Made by a program: the position numbers and the translations under genes. Below are positions 36,290 to 47,015 of a DNA stretch of 49,515 nucleotides, in pieces; the stretch's first letter is position 1; each line of letters opens with the position of its first letter. The notes under the pieces were generated by a model that saw only the letters and a list, made by a program, of their open reading frames with translations, made no database searches and was not told where the DNA came from. This DNA comes from Rhizopus sp. PT2906 (taxonomy: Eukaryota; Mucoromycota; Mucoromycetes; Mucorales; Rhizopodaceae), in contig JAMYHX010000319.1 of assembly GCA_025529335.1 (NCBI GenBank), forward strand, positions 1 to 49,515. Direction: 5' to 3'.

Positions 36290-37286
36290 TTATTCTAATA
36301 CATCTCCAAACTGATTCTTTCGTGTAGCTCGTTTCTGTTCAAAGTAATCTTCTCTCGTACGCGGTAATTCTTCTTGACCGAATTCTGAGCTCTCACGAAG
36401 TCTCTTTGCTCTTTCTGCTCTTGCCTTAGCTATATCGTCTGTAGATGTTGAATTCTTTTGAGCTTCCATACGAATCTTTGTCCATGTGCTATTTGGTATA
36501 TTTTGTTCACGAATTTTATCCCAAGAGCTCTTTTGTTGAGGCTGTTCTTGTGCTGATTTCATACTCGGATCCATCATGACGGTATCTCCTGTGTCGTGAT
36601 GGAATGATTTTGGTATGGTACTTTCCCATGCTACAATACTAAATATATCATGTTCTCTCTCTTTTTACTATAAAACAAACCTTCTTTTTCACTTTGTTGG
36701 TAATCTGGTACATCTGGCGAAAAGCTATCCATAGGATTTTGTGCTTCTTGAACTACAGGTTGACGTGGAACAGGTGAAGACTGTATATTGCCTCTTGCGG
36801 CTTCCATCCTTTTATTCGATTTAGCATAATTTGCGTTACCTTAAAAAAGATGTTCAACTTACTGCACTTCTTTCATGATATTTATAAGACGTTGTGGGTC
36901 AGGTAAGCTCTTGATTGAATTAATACCCGAGAGAACACCCGTAAGAAACCCTGTTTGTGATCCCAAAAAGAATCCTCCACCGGCAACCATAAGGAGCGGG
37001 AAGGGTTTGAACTTTTTGCTTTTACCTATTGAATGGGGTGAGTTTAAGTAAAAAGCACTTGTCCATGGGCTTTACCTATTAGAAATGCTGCAGTTGCTCC
37101 CATGAAGCCTCCGATTCTCGCTATATGTATGTCAATATACTGCGCGCGCATAGTTCAAATGACATTACCATAAGTTTTGAGTAGTCCACGTGCATTATCG
37201 AGTGCTTCTATTTCTTGTTCGGAAAAGTTTTGTTCTCTCATTTTATCGCGAACTCGCGCATATACATTATCATTCATGGCTGCCAT
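36290..37286 (-). CDS. OCIA-domain protein, likely mitochondrial or endosomal membrane
   Basis: Five exons (37286-37169, 37120-37076, 37025-36863, 36808-36681, 36630-36290) give 264 residues. The N-terminal ~100 residues fit an OCIA domain: VRDKMREQNFSEQEIEALDN, then two hydrophobic glycine-rich segments (IGGFMGATAAFLIG and FPLLMVAGGGFFLGSQTGFL). The C-terminal half is hydrophilic, with repeated W-x-K-I-R phrases (SSWDKIREQN, STWTKIRMEAQKN). Animal OCIAD1/2 sit in mitochondrial and endosomal membranes and affect respiratory-complex assembly; a similar role here is inference. The boundary of exon 4 is the least certain, because an alternative upstream acceptor would add an in-frame stop. Confidence 0.75.
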
Positions 37287-37537
37287 TTTGTATTGTGTTT
37301 TTTAGAGAAAAAAAAAAAAGGACAAAAGAGGCTCTAGAGCTTTGTCCTACCCTTGACATTGGGTGTGACTCTTTCTCCGCTTATGAGAAGTGCTATGATA
37401 TTGGTTTTTGACTGTAAATTTGCGGATATTTTTTTTTTTTTTTTTTTTTTTTTACGCCATAATGACTGTATTTATTCGTTCCTTCGTTATTTCGCATCCT
37501 ATATTCTTGTAACTTCATACTCTCTTTAATTACAACG
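37287..37537. other. Short divergent promoter region
   Basis: Contains a T22 run (37430-37453) and lies between the OCIA gene and the next small plus-strand gene. Confidence 0.5.
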
Positions 37538-37865
37538 ATGCTTAACAAATACCTAAAGGTCGATTATACTGACAAAATTCATGAAACTCTGATACTTCCA
37601 AGTAATTACTAACGATAGTATTGAATTTTTTTTTTTTTAAATAAAGTTGTTACTAGGTTTTTGGGAACTTAAAGAACCCTGTGATTGGAAGGCTATAGCC
37701 TACTTAAGTGATCTTTGTGAAAAGGATCCAGTATTGACGAAACGTGTATTGCATAATTGTTTATTGAAAGATGCGAACCTGAAAAAATTGATCGTTCCTG
37801 GTACCATTGCTGAAGCGATGTTAAAGGGAAACACTACATGCACGAAAAAATTCACGAGAAAATGA
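37538..37865 (+). CDS. Short hypothetical protein, 3' end formed by a dispersed repeat
   Basis: Two exons, 37538-37601 and 37657-37865, joined across a 55-nt intron, give 90 residues. The start MLNKYLKVDYTDKIHETL and body FWELKEPCDWKAIAYLSDLC, then DPVLTKRVLHNCLLKDANL, have good protein character and suggest the first helices of a helical-repeat protein. The last ~13 codons (GNTTCTKKFTRK) fall in the repeat at 37825-37925. The likely reading is an older, longer gene whose 3' part was lost or displaced when the repeat inserted. I do not recognise the family. Confidence 0.5.
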
Positions 37866-37925
37866 ATTAGCTATTTTTTCGTGCATATAAGAAAGTGTAC
37901 ACTACGCGCACGAGAAAATCCACTA
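37825..37925. repeat. Dispersed repeat with a perfect 14-bp inverted repeat
   Basis: Begins GGGAAACACTACATGCAC, which recurs at about 5780-5805 (there followed by CAGAAAATGCACCAGAAG). ATGCACGAAAAAAT and its exact inverse ATTTTTTCGTGCAT lie about 20 bases apart, making a stem-loop, and a third related unit (CACTACGCGCACGAGAAAATCC) follows. The form suggests a small non-autonomous element or a binding-site cluster. Confidence 0.45.
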
Positions 37926-38378
37926 CAGACACAATCTGTAATAATATCAATCAACCTTTTCAATGTGCAGCTTCAAGCTAAACCTGTTCAGAGAACAGAC
38001 ATCTTTCCATGTTCCTTGATGTAGGATAAGAAGTTATCTTTTAAAGAACCTAAAACGAGACAATTTTTGGGCCAATCAAAAATCATTTCGAGATATAGAA
38101 CACAATAAGCATAGTTTTAGATACATAATCTGAACAAGCTTTGTAAACAGTCTAGTCTATATATCAATTATAAATAGCAGAGAGACAAAATGGGGGCTCT
38201 TCTCTCTTTTTTTAATAGCTATTCTTAAGATATAGACATTACTGTAAGATATGTCTACAATCAGGCTCTTCGTGTGTAACTTGTGAAATATGACTAAAGT
38301 GTATTCGCACGTTTCATTCCTCTCTCTCTCTCTTTTTTTTTTATTACTTTTCCTTTTTTTTTTGTTGTTGCTATAGTA
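37926..38378. other. Intergenic spacer
   Basis: No coding signal. Holds a CT/T-rich tract (38320-38365) immediately upstream of the carboxyltransferase start. Confidence 0.5.
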
Positions 38379-40236
38379 ATGACTAATAAAGCAAAAAACA
38401 GAATAGAGCAAATAACACAACACTTGGATTCAAAAAAGGATGAAGCTCTCGAAAAATCAGAATGGAAGGTACTCCTTTAATGCATCCCTTTGATATTCCT
38501 CTTTTAAAACAATGCTACTTAGGATACTATTTTAGAAATAAAAAAGAGACAATATCTCAATCAGATCGCAGATCCTGATGATCGAGGGTACATCCGACAG
38601 AAAACAACAGGCAAGCTCTGGGTGCGCGAAAGAATTGATCTATTTTTGGATAAAGGCAGTTTTAGAGAGATTGGTAGCATCGCGGGTAATGCAAGGTACA
38701 GCAAGGATGGTTCATTGCAGAGTTACACAGGAGCCAATTTCGTTGCTGGAAAGGGTACAGTAGCCGGAAGAGATGTCATTGTGGGGGCTGATGATTTTGC
38801 CATCCGAGGTGGGCATGCAGATGGTGCTGTTTGGGGAAAATCTTTGTTTGCTGAGCAACTGGCTCGAAAGCTTAAAGTACCTATGGTAAGCCATTCAATG
38901 ATCATCAAAACAAAGGAGACTAAGCGGCTATTAGGTAAGATTGATAGACGGAAGTAGTGGCGGAGGATCCGTTACGTTAGTACTCGACAAAGGAGCCACC
39001 TATTTACCTCCTCTATTTGGAATGCACGACATGATCGCCAGTCTATCCGAGATTCCTGTAGTGGCTGCTGCTTTAGGGCCTGCTGTTGGATTAGGAGCAG
39101 CCCGTGCAACGCTCACACATTTTTCCGTGGTTTCAAAAGACATTGGATCCTTATTTGCAGCTGGACCTCCTATTGTTGAGAATGCAACGTTTGAAAATGT
39201 GAGCAAAGAAAGCTTGGGAGGCGCTCTTGTTCATACTGCAAATGGAACATTTGATAATTTAGCCGAATCTGAGCAGGATTGCTATGATCAGATACATCAA
39301 TTCTTAAGTTACCTACCTTCAAATACCGGACAGCTACCGCCTGTAGAGACAACGTATGATCCTGTTGATCGACGGGATGACGAGCTACTGTCGATCATTC
39401 CCAAGCGACGCCAACGGATATACCAAGTTCGGGAAATCCTGACGCGTGTTTTAGATAAGGGCTCCTGGTTTGAAATCGGATCGCGATGGGGTGATGGGGC
39501 TGTGTGTGGTTTAGGTAGGCTTGGTGGATATGTCGTGGGTATTATCACTTTTGATTGCACGCTCAAAGGAAGCGTCATATCTGCTGCCAGCTGTCAAAAG
39601 TTCAGGCGTCACATTGACTTGTGTGATACATTTGGTATTCCCATAATCAATTTTGCGGATTATGCGGGATTTGCTGTGGGTACCAAAGCAGAAAAGGAAG
39701 CGTAAGTCTTTCATACTATAAAATAATGAGAATAATATTAACATGCTATCAGGACCATCCGACATGGATCCACATTGACCGCAGCATTGTACCAATGTGA
39801 CGTGCCTTACTTTAGTGTTGTGCTTCGTAAAGTGTTTGGTGTTGCCGGAGCTGCATTTGTAGATAATCGTGTGCCAAACATGCGCATCGCATGGCCAAGT
39901 GGTGATTGGGGAAGTTTACCCTTGGAGGGTGGTATTTATGTAAGTGTGTATTGTGACCATAACCTGTGTTTCTAATTCTCATAGGCTGCCTACAGACGCG
40001 AGCTTGAAGCTGCAGGTGACAAGCGTCACGAGCTTTATGAAAAGATAATGGCTCGATTTGAATCTGTTCGATCTCCTATTCGCACTGCTGAAATATTCGA
40101 TATGCCCGAAATCATAGACCCTCGCGATACAAGACCTATCTTGTGTGAATGGGTCAAGTTGGTGTATGATCATATCTTACCACAACGATTAGAAAGAATT
40201 AAGGTTCAGGGGCCTCGTATACTCTATCGTCCTTGA
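38379..40236 (+). CDS. Acyl-CoA carboxylase carboxyltransferase (beta) subunit family
   Basis: Five exons (38379-38468, 38523-38885, 38935-39701, 39753-39939, 39985-40236) give 552 residues. The N-terminal half reads as carboxyltransferase N domain (TTGKLWVRERIDLFLDKGSF, GRDVIVGADDFAIRGG, LIDGSSGGGSV, ALGPAVGLGAARA), the C-terminal half as the C domain (DKGSWFEIGSRWGD, VVGIITFDCTLKGSV, FADYAGFAVGTKAEKEA). Two crotonase-like halves are typical of propionyl-, methylcrotonyl- and related acyl-CoA carboxylase beta subunits, which accept CO2 from biotin. Distinctive MCC or PCC residues are not clear enough to name the substrate. There is no obvious mitochondrial presequence. Confidence 0.88.
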
Positions 40237-40752
40237 TCTGTATGGGACACCTATTATCGAATCTCAAGATGATTTCATTATATATATTATGCAGAAACAA
40301 TGGTACAGTCAATAAATAAAGGTGATGGGATATTGATCTCTAGTGTTACCACGTGTCATTTCCAGTAAAACTCTTAAAAAGGAAATTAAATTCGAGTGAA
40401 GGGCTAGGTTAAGAAAGTAAAAGAGGAAATGATGCAAAGAGAAAAGAGAGACAAAGGAGAAAGTAAGAAAAAAAAGAGATAACCATGGAGATACCATGGT
40501 TACTGACAGCATGCAAAAAGGGCGTGTGTATAAATATATGTATGACAAAAACAACTGATGACGACAAGTAAACATTTATTTATTTTTTCTCTTCTTTCTC
40601 TCCTTTTCTCTCTCTCTCTTTTTATTTTTTTGCTTTCCCCTTTTTTTGTCTTTTCCTTTTTTTTCGAGGACCAAAGACCTTAGACGCTTCTTTTTTGCTT
40701 GTATACAAATATATAAACTTCTTTTATTAGTTTTCATCACTGTATAACTTTA
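40237..40752. other. Intergenic spacer and promoter of the two-RRM gene
   Basis: A long CT/T-rich stretch (40580-40665) precedes the next start codon. No gene otherwise. Confidence 0.5.
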
Positions 40753-42311
40753 ATGGCCACTATAGAAAGCAATGCTATTGCTACAGATGACAAAGTAAAT
40801 GGTAAAGAAACAGTAGCAGTAGAAGAACAGGATAAAAAATCAACTCAGAATAACACTCCAAAGACCACACCCGAAACCCACTCTGTTCCTACTTCTCCGC
40901 CTTATCCACCCTATGGTTATGATCTCTCTGGTGATCCCGTCAGCTTAACTTATGTTTATCCGCTTAGCCCTCAATTTTCGGTTCAATATTATCCTGATTA
41001 TGCTAGTTATCCAGGTTCACCCTCATTATCGCCTTCTATGAACCCAACAAGCCCACCCTTCAGCCCAACCTTTCAATACCAGCAAGTGGCACTTTCTCCT
41101 CCCACCGCTTATATGCTCCCTCCTCACTCAGCTCAACCGTTTCCTCCACTTCATTTAGCTTCACCCGTTTTAAGCACAACTCCTATCCCTGGGTCCCCTC
41201 CCCATCAATACCTTCCTGGCCCATATATCATTTCCGCTGCTGATAACAGAAATAGTAAAAGAAAACATCAAAAACAAGATTTACAGCAACATTTGGAATC
41301 TGACATAAATGCATACCATACACATAATATCTATGTACGTGGATTACCTTCATCAACAACGGATGAATCCTTTTTAGAAATGTGCCAAGCGTAAGCAGAG
41401 TGTGATGATGTCAAATATTATTGCTAAAAATATACCCGTTTTTTCTAGATATGGAACAGTGTCTTCTTCGAAAGCTATCATTGACCAAAAGACGGGTGAA
41501 TGTAAAGGCTATGGCTTTGCCATGTTTGAACATGAAAAAGATTGTGAAGAAGCGATCGAAGGGTTAAACAAGTCCGGATTCCAAGCATCTTATGCTAAAG
41601 TTGGACAAGAGTCCTTTAGTTCACGACTTCGACATCTTCAAGATGAAACATCAACAAACATCTACATCTCCAATTTACCCTTAGATATTACGGAACAGGT
41701 AAGCTTATTCATCTCAAGTACAGGGAGTATTCACCCTATTTATTATAGAAACTGGAGGAATTGTTTTTACCCAATCAAACTGTATCGAGCCGTATATTAC
41801 GAGACCCACAGTCAGGCATTAGTCGAGGAGTAGGATTTGCTAGAATGACGGATCGGGAGGCCGCGGTTGCCATTATTGAAAAATTTAATGGTCATGTCAT
41901 CGAAGGCTCATCCGCCCCATTGCAAGTACGATTTGCAGACTCGCCTGCACAAAAGAAGCTAAAAAGTCAATCAGCCGCCCGTAGACGAATGGTTAGACCT
42001 CAACCCATTGCTGGATTTTCTGTGAGACCTTTGATGCCGATTACACCAGAGACCATGCTTGGTTTTGCTCCTGCACCTACTCAACCCTATTATACTGAAC
42101 ACCACCATTTAATTCATCCACAGTAAGTTATTATAACTTTGATAATCCCTTATTCTCACACATATAAATTAGATACGCACATCATCTTCATCAATCTCAT
42201 CATTTTGTACAACAACATACACCTAATAGCAATGATAATACAAGCAAAAAAAGTGATGAAATAACAGATTTGACAGGAGAATTGGAGCAAAAGATGAAAT
42301 TATCAGCCTAA
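40753..42311 (+). CDS. Two-RRM RNA-binding protein (RBMS/MSSP-like)
   Basis: Four exons (40753-41390, 41449-41698, 41749-42122, 42173-42311) give 466 residues. Residues 1-~190 are low complexity, rich in P, S, Y, T and Q. RRM1 follows (HNIYVRGLPSSTTDE ... CKGYGFAMFEHE) and RRM2 (TNIYISNLPLDITEQ ... SRGVGFARMTDRE). The pairing NIYVRGLP/NIYISNLP with CKGYGF and SRGVGFAR is typical of RBMS/MSSP proteins, which bind A/U-rich RNA or single-stranded DNA. The C-terminal end is rich in H, Q and S and closes with a short acidic helix. Introns fall inside the RRMs. Confidence 0.88.
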
Positions 42312-42332
42312 AAATAATAAAATATAAAAGCT

Positions 42333-43102
42333 TTATTGATCTGGAATAATAGTTTGATATTTTAAAGGCGCATCTTCTTCATTAAAGTCTTCTTTAGCCC
42401 AAAAAGGAAGCTCAGTTTCATAGTTCCAATTGTCACTAGCATATCGCCAGGCGTGTAAATAGATGCACAATTGTTCATATTTCTTGGCAAAAGTAAGAGA
42501 GCAACTACACTCTGGGCATCTTGAGTCATCTAGTTCAATTTGTGTCTTTTGTGCGTTCGGCACAAGGCAGAGTTCACCCCAGTCTTCCATTGGCGAATAT
42601 TCAAACAGTTTGTCTACCAACAGCCTGGCATCTTCGCTTGTCATCTTTTCTCCTGGCCGTATCATTGGTGCCCAAGTAGTTTTATTACCGTAAAGTGGAT
42701 CATTGGATATAGGATAACCCAAGTATCTCAAATGAACCCTGATTTGATATGTACGTTCAGTCAATGGCTTACAACGAACAACGCTCGTCTTGCCATTAAA
42801 ACTAAGTCTCTCAAATTTAGTAACTGAGGGTTTGCCATCGTCATGTATGTAATTAACAGACATCTTGTGCGATATACACTTGATAGGTGCATCACAAGTG
42901 ATCTCCCCTCTAATAAATAAGCATCAGCTTATGCATGACAAGAATAAAATTTGCACTTACTCTGGGAATTCGCCATCTACTCTACATATATACTCTTTCC
43001 TAATCTTTCCTACAACCATTTCACGCTCGATATCCTTGGCACGTTCAGGAGTCTTGGCAATGAGCATCAATCCAGACGTAGGTAAATCTAATCTATTAGC
43101 AG
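42333..43102 (-). pseudogene. Truncated RluA-type pseudouridine synthase (Rib2/Pus8/Pus9-like)
   Basis: Two supported exons, 43102-42961 and 42909-42333, join in phase. The catalytic motif is present as AANRLDLPTSGLMLIAKT (RLD with the catalytic Asp), followed by RKEYICRVDGEFPEGEI, then SVVRCKPLTERTYQIRVHL and LGYPISNDPLYG. Fungal members modify tRNA (position 32) or form part of a riboflavin enzyme. The N-terminal third is absent. Upstream, the same frame continues to about 43180 (includes NSLKPLL) but has a TGA at 43139-43137, and immediately beyond lies a transposon. The far side of the inserted elements (47050 onward) shows no missing part. The gene is therefore broken, unless an intron removes the TGA. 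Confidence 0.75.
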
Positions 43103-43182
43103 CTATACATAACAAAACGCTACCAAAGCATCCAAATCAAGAGCACAGTAATGGTTTAAGGCTGTTTTTGGCCTGGAAGCTA

Positions 43183-44322
43183 TGGTCTTTTAGTGACCAT
43201 TGAAAGGCTCTGTCGATTAAGTAGCATATATCAAGTAGCTAGAGTGCTTCCTTCCCTTGGTTGTAAAACTTGAAAGAGGAAGAGGAAAGGAATTTCATAT
43301 TTCAAGAAGTATGGCGCTACCTGCCATACTGGTAAACAGAGCAAACGGTACAAGTAAATGGATTAGTCAGTATAATGCGTGCCCTGATAATATTTTTGAG
43401 AGTTGTAAAAAGGTAGGTCGTAAGTGCATCTTAACTGAAGAGCATAAAACAACTGTTATCAACTTCATTGATGTTAATCCCTCTGCTACTGTTGTTGAAG
43501 TGATCGAGCATTTATTGAAGCAACTTCATGATCTTAAAGTATCACGCAGCACTGTTAATAACTTTATGAGGCGTGAATGCAATCTTTTGTTGAAAAAAGC
43601 GGATTTTCATTCCATTGAGAGAAACAGTCCAGCAAAGATTGAGGAGCGGTACAATTGGGTTTGTAAATGGGAAAATACAGACATGAACTTTCTGACGAAT
43701 TGCGTGTTTTTTGACGAGTTTGCTTTTGATATCAATATGAAACGGTCAAGAGCTTGGTCTAGAAAAGGTACGCGTGCTATTGTTACCCGACCAACAACGA
43801 GAGCAAACACGACGTCTATATTGGGAGCCATCTCTGCTGCAGGTTTGATTACAGTCGGTGTCAAAAAACCGAGACCAGCGAAGAAGAGAAAAGCCGGTGG
43901 ATATGTCAGTTCAGGAACTGTGACAGGTCACTATATTAGTTTCTTAAAAATGACTCTAGATGAAATGGACAAGCATCCTCACATGAATGGCCACTATATA
44001 GTTATGGATAATGCACTGATCCACACGCATGAAAACATAAAGAAGCATATTAAGTATTGAGGACATAAATACATGTATCATCCTACTTAATCTCCTGAGC
44101 TTAACCCAGTAGAGCAATTCTGGGCAGTGGCAAAGAGTAAGATTAAGCGCCATAGGTTTTTGCAGGAAGACACATTATCAAAAAGAATTACAGAAGCCTG
44201 CAAAAACGTCGAGAAAAATCACTTCAAAGGTTTCGTTTCGCATTCTTACAAGTGCTGGGATAAATGTCGAAACAAAATGCCCATGTAAATGGGTACTAGC
44301 GACTTTGATCAAAATCCAACCA
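43183..44322 (+). mobile_element. Tc1/mariner-type DNA transposon, degenerate
   Basis: Bounded on each side by TA (43181-43182 and 44323-44324), as expected for Tc1/mariner insertion. Terminal sequences are imperfectly inverted: TGGTCTTTTAGTGACC at the left and, read inward from the right, TGGTTGGATTTTGATCAAAG. The interior holds the transposase pseudogene. It sits at the broken 5' side of the pseudouridine synthase gene. Confidence 0.6.
43257..44288 (+). pseudogene. Tc1/mariner DDE transposase, interrupted
   Basis: The frame is open from about 43257 to 44060 and contains a helix-turn-helix region (LTEEHKTTVINFIDVNPSA; KVSRSTVNNFMRRE) and the DDE nuclease core: CVFFDEFAFDINMKRSRAW (first Asp), HYIVMDNALIH (second Asp) and, after a TGA at 44058-44060, SPELNPVEQFWAVAKSKIKR (Glu). 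A second stop (TAA) lies just before SPELN. Both stops are single-base changes from expected codons, so the copy is dead. The family cuts and pastes at TA sites. Closely related transposases are common in Mucorales. Confidence 0.85.
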
Positions 44323-44355
44323 TAAGAATTGTAAGCAAAAAAAAAAAAAAAAAAA

Positions 44356-44425
44356 AAAAAATCAACGCACACCTCCTTGTACACCTACGGGGGGAGCACA
44401 ATCATTTTCAGCGTCCGCAATATAC
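44356..44425 (+). repeat. Left terminal inverted repeat (70 bp)
   Basis: Exact inverse of 46946-47015. It includes a GGGGGG run and the internal TTGTACACC. An A run of 25 bases overlaps its outer end, so the true outer limit is uncertain by several bases. Confidence 0.85.
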
Positions 44426-44617
44426 CTTCTTATACACCTTCTTATACACCTCACTATAGCATGCTGTCTCAGGCGTCATCACCAAAAATTAAACTTCGAC
44501 ACTAGGCACACATTATCACGCTTGACCACGCTTGACCAACGTGTTTTTTTTTCCTCCTCGTTTCAACCCGTATTTCCCCTCGTGTTTGTTTGTGTCTTCA
44601 TTTTGACTTTGGTTGTG

Positions 44618-44837
44618 ATGGCAGCGAAACTAATAAAACTGATATTTCAGTGCCATGTATGCGGCAAAAAATTATATGATGCGACAAACCCGCGAACATT
44701 TAATCAACATGGAAGGTACAGTAAACTGGAAAAAAAAAAATCAACAAAAAAACAAAGGACGTTGCTTATATTTCATTACTTTAGAGTTGGACATTCCAAA
44801 GCCATCATTTGAACGCAGAAAGAACAAAAAGAAATAA
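44618..44837 (+). CDS. Transposon-borne zinc-finger exons (5' part of element gene)
   Basis: Exons 44618-44720 and 44785-44837. The first encodes MAAKLIKLIFQCHVCGKKLY, then DATNPRTFNQH, a C-x2-C ... H zinc-finger pattern. Splicing at GTAAAC continues the frame into YKLDIPKPSFERRKNKKK, a basic stretch, and then a stop. In my recollection of Mucorales hypothetical proteins the same order (finger, DIP-x-P, RRxNKK) leads into a second CxxC-WFHC-like segment. Such a segment is seen here at about 45010-45095 (GCACCPFF, then EFEDKIEELIDVL), interrupted at a T8 run. The exons are therefore probably the N-terminus of the gene completed at 45337-46681. Confidence 0.5.
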
Positions 44838-45336
44838 GTACAATAGTTGATGAAAATGCTTGCTAGATACTGTAACTCATTCAAAAGTAGCGTTATATTT
44901 TACAAGGCAACGAATGGTAGTAGCGAGGTATGTATTTGTTTACACTGTAATTTGCGTCATTTTGTTTATAGAAGGAATATTCCTTTTTTTTTTTTTTTTT
45001 AGCTAGATAACCTTGAATTGGCATTTGGGTGTGCATGTTGCCCATTTTTTTTGTGAATTTGAAGATAAAATTGAAGAATTGATTGATGTTTTGATTCGAA
45101 ATGAACTAAGATTAAACAATAACTTCAAGTATATCTTTTTATTATGATAAATAAGAAGTGAAGAAATATTAATACAGGGTAGCAATATACACCACATTGT
45201 AGCACAGATTATTAGCGTGATGTCACTCTGTCTACAGGCTCTTTTATATACAATATAATTTGGACGGATACTGTACAAATTATGATAAGCTCTTTGAATA
45301 CTCTATAAGTCAATATCAGTGCTAAATACAACAAAA

Positions 45337-46681
45337 ATGAAGATCCATTTTGAAGAGAGTCACTGCTCGCGTAAGTAAACTGAAAACAATTTATAATCGA
45401 ATCGTATATTGAACATATCTGACCATAGATCTCAAGCGTTCACACGACGATGATGACAAGTTCACTTCTCCTTCCAACAAATCAATCACGGTTGCCCACA
45501 AAAAAAACAATGTTTCAGCATTTCTGCCAATTCAAACAGCATTATTCATGGACCAAAGTTCAAGGCATCGAATATTTCACGACTTGCGCCGATTGTCACT
45601 ATGGTGATTGAAAACAATGCTGAAAATCTTGATCAAGATGCCCTGAAACTCCTCGAAAGCAATCAAGAATCACAACGAATGTTGCACTCATTGTCTAAAT
45701 ACGGATTCCAGTTATCAATGATACGCGAATGCCTTGAACTCGTCAACCATGAGGAAATCCCGGGCAAAGTATGGAACTATGGACTGGAGAATTGTGCAAC
45801 CATTCGTCAACAACGGTTTCATCGGCTTGTTCAACATGTCTTGACTTGGTTCTCCTCTCGCTGTTCACGGATCATACCCATTAAAACCAATCATGAACGG
45901 ACATATTTCGTTGATTTTGTCGTTCCCATTTTTCAATTCTTCCACGATCAAATACGACATTTGGATTTTCAATGGTATAGATTCTTTCCAAAAGCATGTT
46001 ATTGAATGGTGTTTTGCAATTGAATTACAATTTTTTTTTACAGGTGTGAAGTATATATTCAAAGTCGCAACACTGGATTGATGGACATGCAGACCTGGGC
46101 AAAGGAAAGAGTTTGCTATGCTGATGGTATAGGTTATAATGGCCAAGATGAAATGATATTGATTGAGTCATCATCCGGAGGCTTGAATGAAGATCTTGAC
46201 CATACACTTGGCGATTCTCTGAAGCTGCTTGAGAACCTGACTGCTATCCTCAATACGCACCGTGGCAAATACCTCTATAGCGACAAGGCAACGTTTAAAA
46301 AACTGAAAATACTCGGAATTCAATCTGTGAAGACATCCATAACGTTGGTATCTGTCTCTATCACCGATAATGGAACGTTTCTTTATCAAACCCATCGAAC
46401 GACTGGCATCCCAACGGAAATGAAGCAGAGTTTTTGCCTTGTTTCTCTTTTTGAACTTCTGGCGTTTTTACTGGTAACACAGCTGCTTGACATTGTCGAT
46501 GCAAATTTCTCACGTTACATTTTATCACCTTTTTCTACGGGATACCTGTCAAGAGCAAGATCAAGTTATTATGCAACTTCAAAAAGAGCATACCGGTATT
46601 ATACCAGTACTTAAAGAAAATACAGTGAAGGAACTTGTATTGCAGGAACTTACTCGATTGCCCATCCTTTGTTGGAAATGA
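45337..46681 (+). pseudogene. Transposon-borne nuclease-like core domain protein, one probable frameshift
   Basis: Exons 45337-45370, 45429-about 45600, 45601-45974, 46044-46473 and 46556-46681. The frame changes at or near an A8 run (about 45500-45507), so the present copy may be broken unless an intron or sequence error explains it. The main domain has YFVDFVVPIFQFFHDQI, WCEVYIQSRNTGLMDM, YADGIGYNGQDEMILIESSS, DHTLGDSLKLLENLTAIL, and FKKLKILGIQSVKTSITLVS. The pattern D ... E-x-S after two strands, followed by a helix and a Q-rich strand, resembles a PD-(D/E)XK nuclease core in which Lys is replaced. This is inference; no database family is named. The C-terminus (QVIMQLQKEHTGIIPVL) is reached through a final intron. 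Confidence 0.5.
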
Positions 46682-46945
46682 AGTTCTTTATTTATACCAT
46701 CAATCCAATAGTATATCAGTAATCCCGTATTAAAAATATACTTGAAAATCTAGGGAAGGTTTACTGTAGGAGCGTTTAGAATGCATGCAAGGATAGGAGA
46801 GATGTAAATCGTTAACTTGATCGCCGCTGTTTGACACGTGGAGTTTTTCAGCCATCTTGAATGTGGATCTGACGAAATCTTGGATGATCTGTACTCAAGA
46901 AGGTGAATAAGAAGGTGTATAGGCGTGTAAGAAGGCGTGCAAGAC

Positions 46946-47015
46946 GTATATTGCGGACGCTGAAAATGATTGTGCTCCCCCCGTAGGTGTACAAGGAGGT
47001 GTGCGTTGATTTTTT
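46946..47015 (-). repeat. Right terminal inverted repeat (70 bp)
   Basis: Exact inverse of the left repeat. The outer six T bases are followed by GACCAAGATTGTCAC, which begins the flank. Confidence 0.85.

Larger units (their letters stand above)
44356..47015 (+). mobile_element. 2.66-kb DNA transposon with perfect 70-bp terminal inverted repeats, unclassified
   Basis: The left end (44356-44425) and right end (46946-47015) are exact inverse copies over 70 bases, beginning AAAAAATCAACGCACACC. Just inside each repeat are short repeated units (CTTCTTATACACC in tandem at left, related TTCTTACACGCC and TTCTTATTCACC at right), as expected for transposase binding sites. The interior carries a plus-strand gene with zinc-finger segments and a nuclease-like domain (44618-46681), and no DDE or other transposase that I recognise. 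The target duplication cannot be read because the left flank is poly-A. Perfect ends suggest recent movement. Confidence 0.75.

Noticed and set aside
44337..44361. A25 run as a possible retrotransposon tail
   Set aside because: It abuts an inverted-repeat DNA element and follows no reverse-transcribed sequence; slippage at the repeat end is simpler.
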